Positions 42,445 to 51,538 of a DNA stretch of 64,000 nucleotides are shown here, one piece after another. Position 1 is the stretch's first letter; each line of letters starts with the position of its first letter. The translations under genes were made by a program, and so were the position numbers. The stretch is from contig CALRTB020000014.1 in NCBI GenBank assembly GCA_943371005.1, forward strand, positions 13,205 to 77,204. Reading direction: 5' to 3'. Under the pieces are notes generated by a model. The model did no database searches and was not told where the DNA came from. It saw only the letters and a list, made by a program, of their open reading frames with translations. Source of the DNA: MRBY01 sp943371005 (lineage in GTDB: Bacteria > Cyanobacteriota > Cyanobacteriia > Cyanobacteriales > MRBY01).

Positions 42445-43944
42445 TTAGCTAGCCTGTTCAATTTGACGCACAGCGGTCAGGGCAGAATAACTGACCCCAG
42501 CCGTACCTTCCCCTGGGTGGACGGAATCTCCCACGAGCCAAACATTTTTAAACGGCGTTCTGGTGGCAAAACCGAAGGGCGCAAAGGTCGAAATCCGCTG
42601 CCCCACCCCACCGACAAAGCCTTTATGCCGGGCAGTATAGAAAGCGAAGGTGCGTGGGGTTCCGGCTTCTTGGACAACGATATTTTCTGGGGCAAGGTCA
42701 AAATAACGGCCTAATTTAGCGATCGCCTCTTTTGTATAACGTTCTTTGCGTTCCGCATAACCTTCACCAAACCAGGGATCCGGATCGACAAAAGAAGAAG
42801 CAATAATCGTCCGGTGACCCTCTGGGGCGCGACCATCATTGGGTTTACTCACCGAGACGAACAGGGAATTATTTTCGCCAATTTCTTGGTCATAATCATA
42901 GAGAAATTGCAAATGGGGGGGGCAGTTTTTGGGAATGGCAACCTCTTTTACACCCAAGTAAATGACAAAAGCCCCCGATGGATCTGGTAAGTTTTCAATC
43001 CGCTTTTGATAGATTTTTTTGAAAATGGATTGGGGTGGATTTTCTGAAATTTTGATTAAATCTTGGACAGTGGTATTAGCGACTATGTGATCAAAGGCTT
43101 GGGTTGAAATTTCATTTTTACGCTGATCAAAGACTGTTAATTGAGGCTTGGTTTGACCCAAATCAATTTCCTTAATGCGGTGGCGGGTGAGGAGAGTTCC
43201 CCCATGTTTTTCTAAGGCTTCGATGAGGCGATCGCTCAAGACTTGCATACTACCCTGGAGATGAAATAAGCCTTGGGGCGTTTGGGAAACTGCGAGAGCC
43301 GTCGCACCGTAAAGTAATGCCGTTTCTGAGCTATCGACTTGGGAATAAAGTTTCAGTTGCAAATCCAAAAAAGTTTTCAACCTTTGATCTGCCGCAACAC
43401 CACATAATTTCAGCGCGTCTAAAACCGTCAGCAAAGCAAAGGGAACTGTCACCAAAGTATCTAGCCGAAATGCCTTGATCAACTGCACAATATCCCAAGG
43501 ATTACGGGGCGGCACCACTGGGTCACGGCCTTGAAATTGCCAACTCGCCGCAAATAAAACCTTTAATAAATGCCAAAATTTTTCGCTCTTGGGAAATTGT
43601 TTGAGCCGTTCAGCTTCCCACTTTTCGGCATCACGCCAGACATTGATCGGTTCTGTTTCACCTGGCAAAAACACCGCACAAGCCGGATCACAAACCGTCG
43701 CTGCGGGTAAATCTACGCCCAACTCTTGAAAAATGCGCTGGTGAATGCCTCCTGTTTCTAATCCCGCCACCTGGGTCGCTCCCACATCAAAGGTAAAGCC
43801 CCGACGCTTAAAGGTGGACGCACAGCCCCCGGCGATCGCCGCCTGCTCATAAACCGTGACATCGTAGCCCCGTTTCGCCAACAAAGCCCCCGCCGTTAAG
43901 CCACCAATGCCCGCCCCAATAACCGCAACCTTGCCCTTACTCAT
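42445..43944 (-). CDS. crtD: CrtD-like carotenoid C-3',4' desaturase
   Basis: 499 residues. FAD-binding N-terminus (VAVIGAGIGGLTAGALLAKRGYDVTVYEQAAIAGGCAS), C-terminal WLVGDSVHPGEGTAGVSYSALTAVRQI, both typical of phytoene-desaturase-type enzymes. The FDVGATQVAGLETGGIHQRIF and HLQGSMQVLSDRLIEALEKHGG blocks match my memory of Synechocystis CrtD (slr1293), involved in myxoxanthophyll synthesis, more than CrtH (carotene isomerase). Specificity within the CrtI/CrtH/CrtD family is inferred. Divergent from ffh. Confidence 0.8.
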   Translation of the reverse strand: MSKGKVAVIGAGIGGLTAGALLAKRGYDVTVYEQAAIAGGCASTFKRRGFTFDVGATQVAGLETGGIHQRIFQELGVDLPAATVCDPACAVFLPGETEPINVWRDAEKWEAERLKQFPKSEKFWHLLKVLFAASWQFQGRDPVVPPRNPWDIVQLIKAFRLDTLVTVPFALLTVLDALKLCGVAADQRLKTFLDLQLKLYSQVDSSETALLYGATALAVSQTPQGLFHLQGSMQVLSDRLIEALEKHGGTLLTRHRIKEIDLGQTKPQLTVFDQRKNEISTQAFDHIVANTTVQDLIKISENPPQSIFKKIYQKRIENLPDPSGAFVIYLGVKEVAIPKNCPPHLQFLYDYDQEIGENNSLFVSVSKPNDGRAPEGHRTIIASSFVDPDPWFGEGYAERKERYTKEAIAKLGRYFDLAPENIVVQEAGTPRTFAFYTARHKGFVGGVGQRISTFAPFGFATRTPFKNVWLVGDSVHPGEGTAGVSYSALTAVRQIEQAS

Positions 43945-44114
43945 CCCTAAAATGTCCGTTACAATTCTTTACCTTTTTCTATTGTCCGAAATTTTGCCTT
44001 TCTTGACAAAAAGGCGATCGCCCCTGATAAAGAGAGATTGCCGAACCTGCGACAGCCCGCAACTTGGTAAAGTATTTAGACAGTCACTAAACAGCCCACC
44101 CAGAGAAAAGACCT

Positions 44115-45551
44115 ATGTTTGACGCCCTAGCCGAACGCCTAGAAGATGCCTGGAAATCCCTCCGGGGCCAGGACAAAATCAGCGAATCTAACATCAAAGA
44201 AGCCCTAAAAGAAGTCCGTCGCGCCCTCCTCGAAGCCGACGTCAACCTCCAGGTGGTCAAGGGCTTTATCTCTGATGTAGAAAAAGCGGCAGTCGGTGCA
44301 GAAGTTATTTCTGGCGTGAATCCAGGGCAACAGTTCATCAAAATTGTCTACGACGAGCTCGTCAAAATCATGGGGGAGAGCAACGTTCCCCTCGCCGAAG
44401 CAGAAAATAAGCCCTCCGTGATTCTTATGGCCGGGCTGCAGGGGACCGGGAAAACCACAGCCACAGCCAAGCTTTCTCTCTATCTCCGTAAGCAAAATAA
44501 AACCGCTCTGATGGTCGCAACCGACGTTTATCGTCCAGCGGCGATCGATCAGCTCAAAACCCTCGGTGAACAAATTGATGTGCCCGTGTTCGACCTGGGG
44601 AGTGATGCCAATCCCGTTGACATTGCCAAACAGGGGGTCGAAAAAGCCAAGGAACTCGGTGTTGATGTCGTCCTCGTGGATACAGCGGGTCGCTTGCAGA
44701 TCGATGCCGATATGATGGCCGAACTCAAGCAAATTAAAGACACGATTAACCCTGACGATACTTTGTTGGTCGTTGACTCGATGACGGGCCAAGAAGCCGC
44801 CAGTTTGACCCGCACCTTCCACGAAGAAATTGGTGTGACTGGAGCCATTCTCACCAAGATGGATGGTGATACCAGAGGTGGGGCGGCCCTATCTGTGCGG
44901 ATGATCTCTGGTCAACCGATTAAATTTATTGGGGTTGGCGAAAAAGTAGAAGCCCTGGAGCCATTCTACCCAGACCGTTTAGCGTCGCGTATCCTCAACA
45001 TGGGCGATATTCTCACCCTTGTCGAGAAAGCCCAGGAAGCCGTCGATCTGTCCGACGTCGAGGAGATGCAGGCCAAGTTACTCGAAGCTCGCTTTGACTT
45101 TGATGACTTTCTCAAACAGATGCGCCTACTAAAAAATATGGGCTCCCTTGGCGGCATGCTAAAGCTCATTCCTGGTATGGGTAACAAGATTGATAAAAAT
45201 ATGCTCGAACAGGGAGAAGTGCAACTGAAGCGTGTGGAGACCATGATTAACTCCATGACTAAAGAGGAGCGCAAAAATCCGGATGTATTAGCCCAAACCC
45301 CCAAACGCCGTACCCGTATCGCTAAGGGTTCTGGATTATCAGAAAAAGATGTCTCGAAACTCATTGCTGACTTTACCCGGATGCGGAAGATGATGCAGCA
45401 AATGGGCCAAGGGGGTGGCTTACCCGGCATGGGTGGACTCGGTGACATGTTCGGTGGGGGGATGCCTGGTATGGGGGGAGGTCCTGGCCGTGGTGGTACA
45501 CCGAAGAAAAAGAAAAAGGCGAAAAAGAAAAAAGGTTTTGCTGACCTCTAG
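44115..45551 (+). CDS. ffh: Signal recognition particle protein Ffh
   Basis: 478 residues. N and G domains: GLQGTGKTTATAKL, DTAGRLQIDADMMAEL, TKMDGDTRGGAALS. M domain with Met-rich helix and RNA-binding segment (GMLKLIPGMGNKIDKNM, and GSGLSEKDVSKLIADFTRMRKMMQQMG), then a basic Lys-rich tail. Binds signal peptides and 4.5S/6S-type SRP RNA and targets proteins to the membrane. The glbN start lies 53 bases downstream. Confidence 0.97.
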   Translation: MFDALAERLEDAWKSLRGQDKISESNIKEALKEVRRALLEADVNLQVVKGFISDVEKAAVGAEVISGVNPGQQFIKIVYDELVKIMGESNVPLAEAENKPSVILMAGLQGTGKTTATAKLSLYLRKQNKTALMVATDVYRPAAIDQLKTLGEQIDVPVFDLGSDANPVDIAKQGVEKAKELGVDVVLVDTAGRLQIDADMMAELKQIKDTINPDDTLLVVDSMTGQEAASLTRTFHEEIGVTGAILTKMDGDTRGGAALSVRMISGQPIKFIGVGEKVEALEPFYPDRLASRILNMGDILTLVEKAQEAVDLSDVEEMQAKLLEARFDFDDFLKQMRLLKNMGSLGGMLKLIPGMGNKIDKNMLEQGEVQLKRVETMINSMTKEERKNPDVLAQTPKRRTRIAKGSGLSEKDVSKLIADFTRMRKMMQQMGQGGGLPGMGGLGDMFGGGMPGMGGGPGRGGTPKKKKKAKKKKGFADL

Positions 45552-45603
45552 GTTTTCGTTGTTACGATGAATGGGATGGTGCCAAATAAACGGAGGTTCG
45601 TCT

Positions 45604-45978
45604 ATGGCTAGTTTGTATGAAAAGTTAGGTGGTGCAGCGGCAGTTGATCTTGCAGTGGAGAAGTTCTACGGTAAGGTTCTGGCTGACGAACGGGTCAATC
45701 GTTTTTTTGTCAATACGGACATGGCCAAACAGAAGCAGCACCAAAAGGATTTCATGACCTATGCTTTTGGGGGGACGGATCGATTTCCGGGTCGTTCGAT
45801 GCGGTCGGCCCATAAGGAATTGGTTGAAAATGCTGGCCTAACGGATATCCATTTTGATGCGATCGCCGAAAATTTGGTGTTGACCCTCCAGGAATTGAAT
45901 GTGTCCCAAGATTTAATCGACGAAGTCGTCACCATTGTGGGTTCAGTGCAGCACCGCAACGATGTTTTAAACCGTTAA
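45604..45978 (+). CDS. glbN: Group 1 truncated hemoglobin GlbN
   Basis: 124 residues. Heme-linked histidines are where they are in PCC 7002 GlbN: distal H46 (KQKQHQK), proximal H70 (RSAHKEL) and H117 (SVQHRND), which in that protein becomes covalently attached to heme. The sequence is nearly identical to my memory of PCC 7002 GlbN apart from residues around 68-73, which makes this genome a close relative. GGAGG precedes the ATG at 45604. A terminator follows at 46015-46050. Role in PCC 7002: protection against reactive nitrogen species. Confidence 0.96.
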   Translation: MASLYEKLGGAAAVDLAVEKFYGKVLADERVNRFFVNTDMAKQKQHQKDFMTYAFGGTDRFPGRSMRSAHKELVENAGLTDIHFDAIAENLVLTLQELNVSQDLIDEVVTIVGSVQHRNDVLNR

Positions 45979-46014
45979 TATTGATTAATCATTACACAGT
46001 GAAATCAGACGATG

Positions 46015-46050
46015 GATGGGGAATCATGAACAAAAAGCCCCATCTTTTTT
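46015..46050 (+). terminator. Rho-independent terminator of glbN
   Basis: GATGGGG at 46015-46021 pairs with CCCCATC at 46038-46044, then six T residues. The hairpin ends directly before the dam ATG at 46051. Confidence 0.75.
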
Positions 46051-46869
46051 ATGGCTATGATTAATTCAGAGCAGTTAAAACCGCCCTTGAAGTGGGCTGG
46101 CGGTAAACGTTGGCTTGTGCCAACTCTAAAAACAATTTGGGAAGATTATCAGGATTTTCAATTGATTGAACCATTCTGTGGTGGGTTGGCGATCGCCTTG
46201 GGTTTGGCTCCCGAAAAAGCAATTTTAAACGATGCAAATTTCCATTTGATTAACTTTTATCAGCACCTTAAAAAAGGCTTGAAAAGTGACATTTTAATGA
46301 AAAATGATGCTGATCTCTATTACCAGTGCCGAGAACGGTTTAATGAGTTAATTGAAAATAATCAGAGTGAGACCCAAGAGGCAGCAAGCTTATTTTATTA
46401 TCTGAATCGGACTGGTTTTAACGGCCTATGTCGATTTAATTCTCAGGGGAAATTTAATGTTCCTTTCGGTCGATATCGTTCGATTAACTACAGAGAGGAT
46501 TTTTTAGCCTACAAAAATTCATTTCAAGCTTGGCATTTTCAATGGGGAGATTTTGAAAAAATTCCAGTTGATGACCACAGTTTTATTTATGCTGATCCGC
46601 CCTATGATGTGGAGTTTCGTCAGTATGCCGCCGGGGGATTTAGTTGGGCCGATCAAGTACGATTAGCCACCTGGCTGGCACAGCAAACGGTGCCAACGAT
46701 TGCGTCGAACCAAGCCACCCCCAGAATTTTAGATCTTTATCAAAGTTTGGGTTTCACTGTGACAACCTTGAGCGCCCCACGACGCATTGCCTGCAACGGC
46801 GATCGCACCCCTGCCCAAGAGATGCTCGCTTTCCGTAATTTGGCAGCAAAAGATTTATTGAATACATGA
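46051..46869 (+). CDS. Orphan DNA adenine methyltransferase (Dam/DmtA type)
   Basis: 272 residues of the class alpha N6-adenine methylase family. The SAM-binding FxGxG-type motif is PFCGGLAIALG (about residues 41-51), preceded by PPLKWAGGKRWLVP, and the catalytic DPPY is at 182-185. The FNGLCRFNSQGKFNVPFGRY segment is typical of Dam enzymes methylating GATC. No restriction gene is next to it, so it is an orphan. GATC is the centre of HIP1 (GCGATCGC), which is extremely common here. The 46051 start abuts a terminator; ATG 46057 is an alternative. Confidence 0.92.
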   Translation: MAMINSEQLKPPLKWAGGKRWLVPTLKTIWEDYQDFQLIEPFCGGLAIALGLAPEKAILNDANFHLINFYQHLKKGLKSDILMKNDADLYYQCRERFNELIENNQSETQEAASLFYYLNRTGFNGLCRFNSQGKFNVPFGRYRSINYREDFLAYKNSFQAWHFQWGDFEKIPVDDHSFIYADPPYDVEFRQYAAGGFSWADQVRLATWLAQQTVPTIASNQATPRILDLYQSLGFTVTTLSAPRRIACNGDRTPAQEMLAFRNLAAKDLLNT

Positions 46870-46991
46870 AAATTATGCAATTTATGCAACTATTTCAGGC
46901 ATCCTGTAAATTGTGATACCAGTTTTCCGGAGAGAGAGACTTACTTTGAAGGTCTGTCAACATTTTGTGTCGCGGTAAGGGGAGTGAATTC

Positions 46992-48173
46992 ATGGGGCGA
47001 AGAAATACAGCATTGTCTGATGTTGCCCAACAGCCAACACTCCAGGAATTTTTGCAGTTATGTATGACGGCGGATATTCGCCAAGAACCCACCGCCCAAG
47101 CCTGGGCCTTTCAGTTACTCCGGGAAGGGACATTTCAAGAACGCTGGCGATTGGTTAAGGTTTTTGCAAAATTAGGCCCAACGGCGATCGCCCCTCTTTT
47201 GACCATCGCCGAAGACCACACCGCCGAAACAGAATTACGTTGGTTTGCGATTCGCATTTTAGGGCAGTACCAAGATCCTGAGGCGATCGCCCGCTTGATT
47301 TTACTCATTGACCATTGCTCAGAAGAATTCCTCCTCGAGGAAATCATGAGCACTTTGGTGCAGCTAGAAGGAAAAGCCGTTGATTATTTGGTGCCGCTTT
47401 TGGCCAAACCAGAAAGTCGCAGCATCGCCGTCAAAGCCCTGTGTAAACTGCGCTATCCGCAAATTATTGATCCCTTGCTGACGGTCATTGATGACCCAGA
47501 TCCCCCAATACGGTGTTTAGCCATCGAAACCCTCAGTCAATTTCGCCAGCCGCAAATTTTTACGGCCCTGCTGTCTGCTCTAACAGATACCGTCGCCCAA
47601 GTGCGTCGGGAGGCGGTCAAGGGTTTGGGCTTTTGGGGCCAGTCCGTTGATCCGGTTTTGTTGTGCGAAAAAGTCCAGCCGTTGCTCTACGACTTCAACT
47701 TAGAAGTTTGTGAACAGGCCGGGTTTACCCTGAGTCGTTTCCAAATTCCCCAGGCGGCGGCGGCGATCGCCACTGTGCTGCAATCTCCGCACACTCCTGA
47801 ACCGTTGCAATGTAGTCTGATCCAAGCCCTTGGTTGGTTAGCAATCCCAGAAAGTTTAACTCAGCTCGAACCCTTGCTCTACCATGAAGCTGACACGATT
47901 GTCTTAGAAACGCTCAAGGCCCTTGGCCGGATCACCGAACCCAGTCTCCGGGGACAGGGCACAGCAATCTTGCTTCAGTTTTGGCAAAAAGTTTCCCAGC
48001 CCCAACCCTTACCGATTCAACAAGCGTTCGTTTATGCCCTCGGCCAGCTCCAGGATCCCCGCGCCCAAACCTTACTAACTGCCTTTAGCCAAAGCCCCGA
48101 AAAGCCGATCCAACTCCACGCGATCGCCGCCCTGAAAAAAATTGGTACCGCCACAAGTTCCGAACTTGGCTGA
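46992..48173 (+). CDS. HEAT-repeat (PBS-lyase-like) protein
   Basis: 393 residues made of HEAT-like repeats in which each unit has a P...A...L pattern (IARLILLIDHCSEEFLLEEIMSTLVQLEGKAVDYLVPLLAK; IIDPLLTVIDDPDPPIRCLAIETLSQF; LTQLEPLLYHEADTIVLETLKALGRI). Related cyanobacterial proteins include bilin lyases CpcE/F-type and general scaffold proteins; this one lacks a clear lyase signature and is longer. GGGGAGTG precedes the ATG at 46992. Function unknown. Standalone between dam and the TrpD-like gene. Confidence 0.85.
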   Translation: MGRRNTALSDVAQQPTLQEFLQLCMTADIRQEPTAQAWAFQLLREGTFQERWRLVKVFAKLGPTAIAPLLTIAEDHTAETELRWFAIRILGQYQDPEAIARLILLIDHCSEEFLLEEIMSTLVQLEGKAVDYLVPLLAKPESRSIAVKALCKLRYPQIIDPLLTVIDDPDPPIRCLAIETLSQFRQPQIFTALLSALTDTVAQVRREAVKGLGFWGQSVDPVLLCEKVQPLLYDFNLEVCEQAGFTLSRFQIPQAAAAIATVLQSPHTPEPLQCSLIQALGWLAIPESLTQLEPLLYHEADTIVLETLKALGRITEPSLRGQGTAILLQFWQKVSQPQPLPIQQAFVYALGQLQDPRAQTLLTAFSQSPEKPIQLHAIAALKKIGTATSSELG

Positions 48174-48247
48174 TTTTTAGAAGCCAATCAGTTAAGCTAA
48201 TTACTTCTTAATCTGAGAAAATCTTTCCCCACCCACAGCAAGGCCCC

Positions 48248-49312
48248 ATGAGTACCGAATTTCGTGAGCTACTGAAGAAAGTTGGCAGCGGTAAACACAC
48301 CAGCAAAAGTTTGACCCGCGCCGAAGCGGCGATCGCCTTAGACATGATGCTCGATGGTACTGCGACCCCAGCCCAAATCGGGGCCTTCCTCATTTCCCAA
48401 CGGATCAAACGACCAACCGGGGTAGAACTGGCAGGGATGCTCGATACCTATGACCGCCGCAGTCAAAAATTAGACCCCCTCTCCGATGGTGAAAAAGTTT
48501 TTATCTTGGGGATTCCCTACGATGGCCGCACCAAAACAGCCCCCATTGCACCGATCACGGCTTTGATCTTGAAAACGGCCGGAGTGCCGGTGCTCCTGCA
48601 CGGTGGCGATCGCCTCCCGACGAAATATGGCCTCCCCCTCGGAGAAATTTGGCAAGCCCTGGGCCTGGATTTTAAAGCCCTCAGTTTTGCCCAACTGCAA
48701 AGCTACTTCCAACGCACCCACTTTGCCTACTGCTATACCCCCACCCTCCTGCCTGCTAGCCAAACCTTAATCCCCTACCGCGAAGAATTAGGCAAACGTC
48801 CTTCCCTGGCAACCCTCGAATTGGTCTGGTCTCCCTATGGCGATCGCCAAGCCCACACCATCGCCGGTTACGTCCATCCCCCCACCGAAGCAATTATTCG
48901 CGATACTTTTACAGAGCGGGGTAACCCTCCCTATACCCTGATCAAAGGCTTAGAAGGCAGTGGCGATCTGCGCATTTCCCAGACCACCATTGTTGTCACC
49001 AATCAGACCGAATCCGCCGATGAATTTGTCTATCTCAAACCCAATCCCTATGACTATGGTTTAGGGGGTGAAGACATTCATCTAGAGAGCCCGGATCAAT
49101 ACTATAAAGATCTCGCCGCACTGCTCCAGGGACAGCCCTCACCCTTAACTGATTCTGCTGTGTGGAATGGGGGCTTTTATTTGTGGCATTGCGGTAAAGT
49201 CAAGGATCTCCAAAGTGGCTTAGATTTAGCTCAAACTTGGCTCAAAACCGGAAAATTGCAAGAAACTCTCACGGCCCTCAAGGCTGATTTAGGGGCAAAA
49301 ATAGCCTCTTAA
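48248..49312 (+). CDS. Anthranilate phosphoribosyltransferase-family protein
   Basis: 354 residues of the TrpD/TrpD2 family (nucleoside phosphoribosyltransferase fold). It has the N-terminal helical domain with LTRAEAAIALDMMLDGTATPAQIGAFLISQRIKRPTGVELAGM. In true TrpD the PRPP loop GTGGD is present; here the corresponding segment reads LGIPYDGRTKTAPIAP, and KHGNR is replaced by LLHGGDRLPTKYG. It is therefore not the tryptophan-pathway enzyme but a family member of unknown substrate. Confidence 0.82.
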   Translation: MSTEFRELLKKVGSGKHTSKSLTRAEAAIALDMMLDGTATPAQIGAFLISQRIKRPTGVELAGMLDTYDRRSQKLDPLSDGEKVFILGIPYDGRTKTAPIAPITALILKTAGVPVLLHGGDRLPTKYGLPLGEIWQALGLDFKALSFAQLQSYFQRTHFAYCYTPTLLPASQTLIPYREELGKRPSLATLELVWSPYGDRQAHTIAGYVHPPTEAIIRDTFTERGNPPYTLIKGLEGSGDLRISQTTIVVTNQTESADEFVYLKPNPYDYGLGGEDIHLESPDQYYKDLAALLQGQPSPLTDSAVWNGGFYLWHCGKVKDLQSGLDLAQTWLKTGKLQETLTALKADLGAKIAS

Positions 49313-49607
49313 AATTTCAATAATCACATCAATGATTGTCATCTAAATCTTTTTATCGATCACAATCTTAAAAATTTGTAAAAACAAAGTTTTCAGTCTA
49401 GACTAAAGGGAAGATACCGAAATAGTATTTTTTCATTAGTCAGATGGCTGGGCTTGTTTTTTATGGCAGTTCACCATTGTATATGTGGGAAATTTCGCCT
49501 GGCGTTTTCCCCCCATTGATACCAAAAGCTAGTCTTGTTTTTTGGTGCATTTAGTAAAGGGTAATGTGATCTTGTAATATTTGTTGACGTTAGGGAGGCA
49601 GAGTCAG
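49313..49607. other. Intergenic region
   Basis: About 295 bases, AT-rich on the left. I see no RNA gene or repeat. GGGAGG just before 49608 is a ribosome-binding site for the next small gene. Confidence 0.4.
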
Positions 49608-49931
49608 ATGATGACAAACCATGCTGTACAACGGTTGGTGGAATTGGCCGAAGGCATTTACATCGAAACTGCGATCCCGAGGGAAAGTCATCCTGCGCTG
49701 CGATCTGGCTTTGCGGGTTATCCCAGTAATCCCCGTTGGAATGTCCGCAAATATCAGGCTTGGAAACAGGGTAAACAATGGCGACAAGCTTTAGATCATG
49801 GGCAACTGGTGGTTGAAGAGCAGCACTTAGTCCCTGTGGTACAGCCAGAATGCCAAGCCCCACCTCTCCCCAAAAAAACAACGCGAGATTGGCGATCGCC
49901 CCTCAAGAAATTGACCTTTTCGATGAACTAG
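49608..49931 (+). CDS. Small conserved hypothetical protein
   Basis: 107 residues. The N-terminal part is well ordered: MMTNHAVQRLVELAEGIYIETAIPRESHPALRSGFAGYPSNPRWNVRKYQAWKQGKQWRQAL; the rest is basic and Pro-rich. GGGAGG sits 11 bases before the ATG. I do not recognise the family. The next gene (ilvA) starts 84 bases downstream. Confidence 0.65.
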   Translation: MMTNHAVQRLVELAEGIYIETAIPRESHPALRSGFAGYPSNPRWNVRKYQAWKQGKQWRQALDHGQLVVEEQHLVPVVQPECQAPPLPKKTTRDWRSPLKKLTFSMN

Positions 49932-50015
49932 GCTTTCGTGGATTGACGGGATGGGGGTACAGTAAAATCCTCACACTTTTATCTGTCTTAAAAAATTCCC
50001 GTTGGCGATCGCCCT

Positions 50016-51527
50016 ATGCACTGCGATTATTTGATCCAAATTTTAAATGCCCGCGTCTACGACGTAGCCCAAGAAACCCCCCTCGAAGTGGCCCCCAATC
50101 TTTCCCGCCGCCTCCACAACCACGTGTTGCTTAAGCGGGAGGATATGCAATCGGTCTTTTCTTTCAAGCTGCGGGGCGCCTACAACAAGATGGCACACCT
50201 GACCCCAGAGCAATTGCAATGTGGGGTAATCGCTGCCTCCGCCGGGAACCATGCCCAGGGGGTCGCCTTGGCTGCAACGAAATTGGGGACTCGGGCCGTG
50301 ATCGTGATGCCTGTGGTGACGCCCCAGGTGAAGATCAATGCGGTGAAAGCGAGGGGCGGCGAGGTAATCTTGCATGGGAATGCCTATGATGATGCCTATG
50401 CCCATGCCCGTAAACTCGCCGATGAACAGGGTTTAACGTTGATCCATCCCTTTGATGATCCAGAAGTGATCGCCGGCCAGGGCACCATTGGTATGGAAAT
50501 TTTGCGCCAGTGCCAACAGCCGATCCACGCGATTTTTGTGGCGATCGGTGGTGGCGGACTGATTGCGGGGATTGCGGCCTATGTGAAGCGGGTGCGGCCT
50601 GAGATCAAAATTATTGGTGTCGAACCTGTTGATGCCGATGCCATGAAACAATCCCTCGAAACAGGCGAACGGGTGCAATTATCCCAGGTGGGCTTATTTG
50701 CCGACGGGGTGGCAGTGCGCTATGTCGGGGAAGAAACGTTTCGCCTGTGCCAGGAATATGTCGATGAAGTGATTCTGGTTTCCACCGATGACACCTGTGC
50801 GGCGATTAAAGATGTGTTTGAAGATACCCGCTCTATTTTGGAGCCGGCTGGAGCTTTGGCGATCGCCGGGATGAAAGCCTATGTAGAACGAGAAGGCATT
50901 AAGGACGAAACCTTAGTGGCCGTGGCTTGTGGGGCGAATATGAACTTTGATCGCCTGCGGTTTGTGGCCGAGCGGGCCGAACTTGGGGAGGGTCGAGAAG
51001 CGATTTTTGCGGTAACAATCCCAGAACAACCAGGCAGTTTGCGGAGATTTTGCCGTTGTATGGGGAGCCGCAATTTAACCGAATTCAACTATCGCATTGC
51101 CGATGAGCAGGAAGCCCATATTTTTGTGGGGGTACAAATTTCTGACCGCAGTGAAATTAAGACCCTCGCCGAAACCTTTGAAGCGAATGGTTTTAAAACC
51201 CTCAATCTCACCGATGACGAACTGACGAAACTGCACCTGCGTCACATGGTCGGTGGCCGTAGTCCCAAGGCTACCCATGAGTTGTTCTATCGCTTTGAGT
51301 TTCCCGAATATCCAGGGGCTTTGATGAAATTTGTCGATACCATGAGTCCCCATTGGAATATTAGTGGGTTCCACTATCGCAATAATGGTGCCGATTATGG
51401 CCGGATTGCGATCGCCGTCCAGGTGCCCCCCGCCGAAATGGACGATTGGCAAACGTTCCTCGACCAACTTGGCTACCGCTACTGGGATGAAAATCAAAAT
51501 CCTGCCTACAAACTCTTTTTAGGCTAG
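50016..51527 (+). CDS. ilvA: Biosynthetic threonine ammonia-lyase
   Basis: 503 residues. PLP lysine in SVFSFKLRGAYNKM, glycine loop VAIGGGGLIAGIAAYV, and two C-terminal ACT-like regulatory domains (IFAVTIPEQPGSLRRFCRCMG and ELFYRFEFPEYPGALMKFVDTM). The double ACT-like part indicates the isoleucine-regulated biosynthetic type. It converts threonine to 2-oxobutanoate, the first step of isoleucine synthesis. Confidence 0.96.
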   Translation: MHCDYLIQILNARVYDVAQETPLEVAPNLSRRLHNHVLLKREDMQSVFSFKLRGAYNKMAHLTPEQLQCGVIAASAGNHAQGVALAATKLGTRAVIVMPVVTPQVKINAVKARGGEVILHGNAYDDAYAHARKLADEQGLTLIHPFDDPEVIAGQGTIGMEILRQCQQPIHAIFVAIGGGGLIAGIAAYVKRVRPEIKIIGVEPVDADAMKQSLETGERVQLSQVGLFADGVAVRYVGEETFRLCQEYVDEVILVSTDDTCAAIKDVFEDTRSILEPAGALAIAGMKAYVEREGIKDETLVAVACGANMNFDRLRFVAERAELGEGREAIFAVTIPEQPGSLRRFCRCMGSRNLTEFNYRIADEQEAHIFVGVQISDRSEIKTLAETFEANGFKTLNLTDDELTKLHLRHMVGGRSPKATHELFYRFEFPEYPGALMKFVDTMSPHWNISGFHYRNNGADYGRIAIAVQVPPAEMDDWQTFLDQLGYRYWDENQNPAYKLFLG

Positions 51528-51538
51528 ATAAATCGCTT

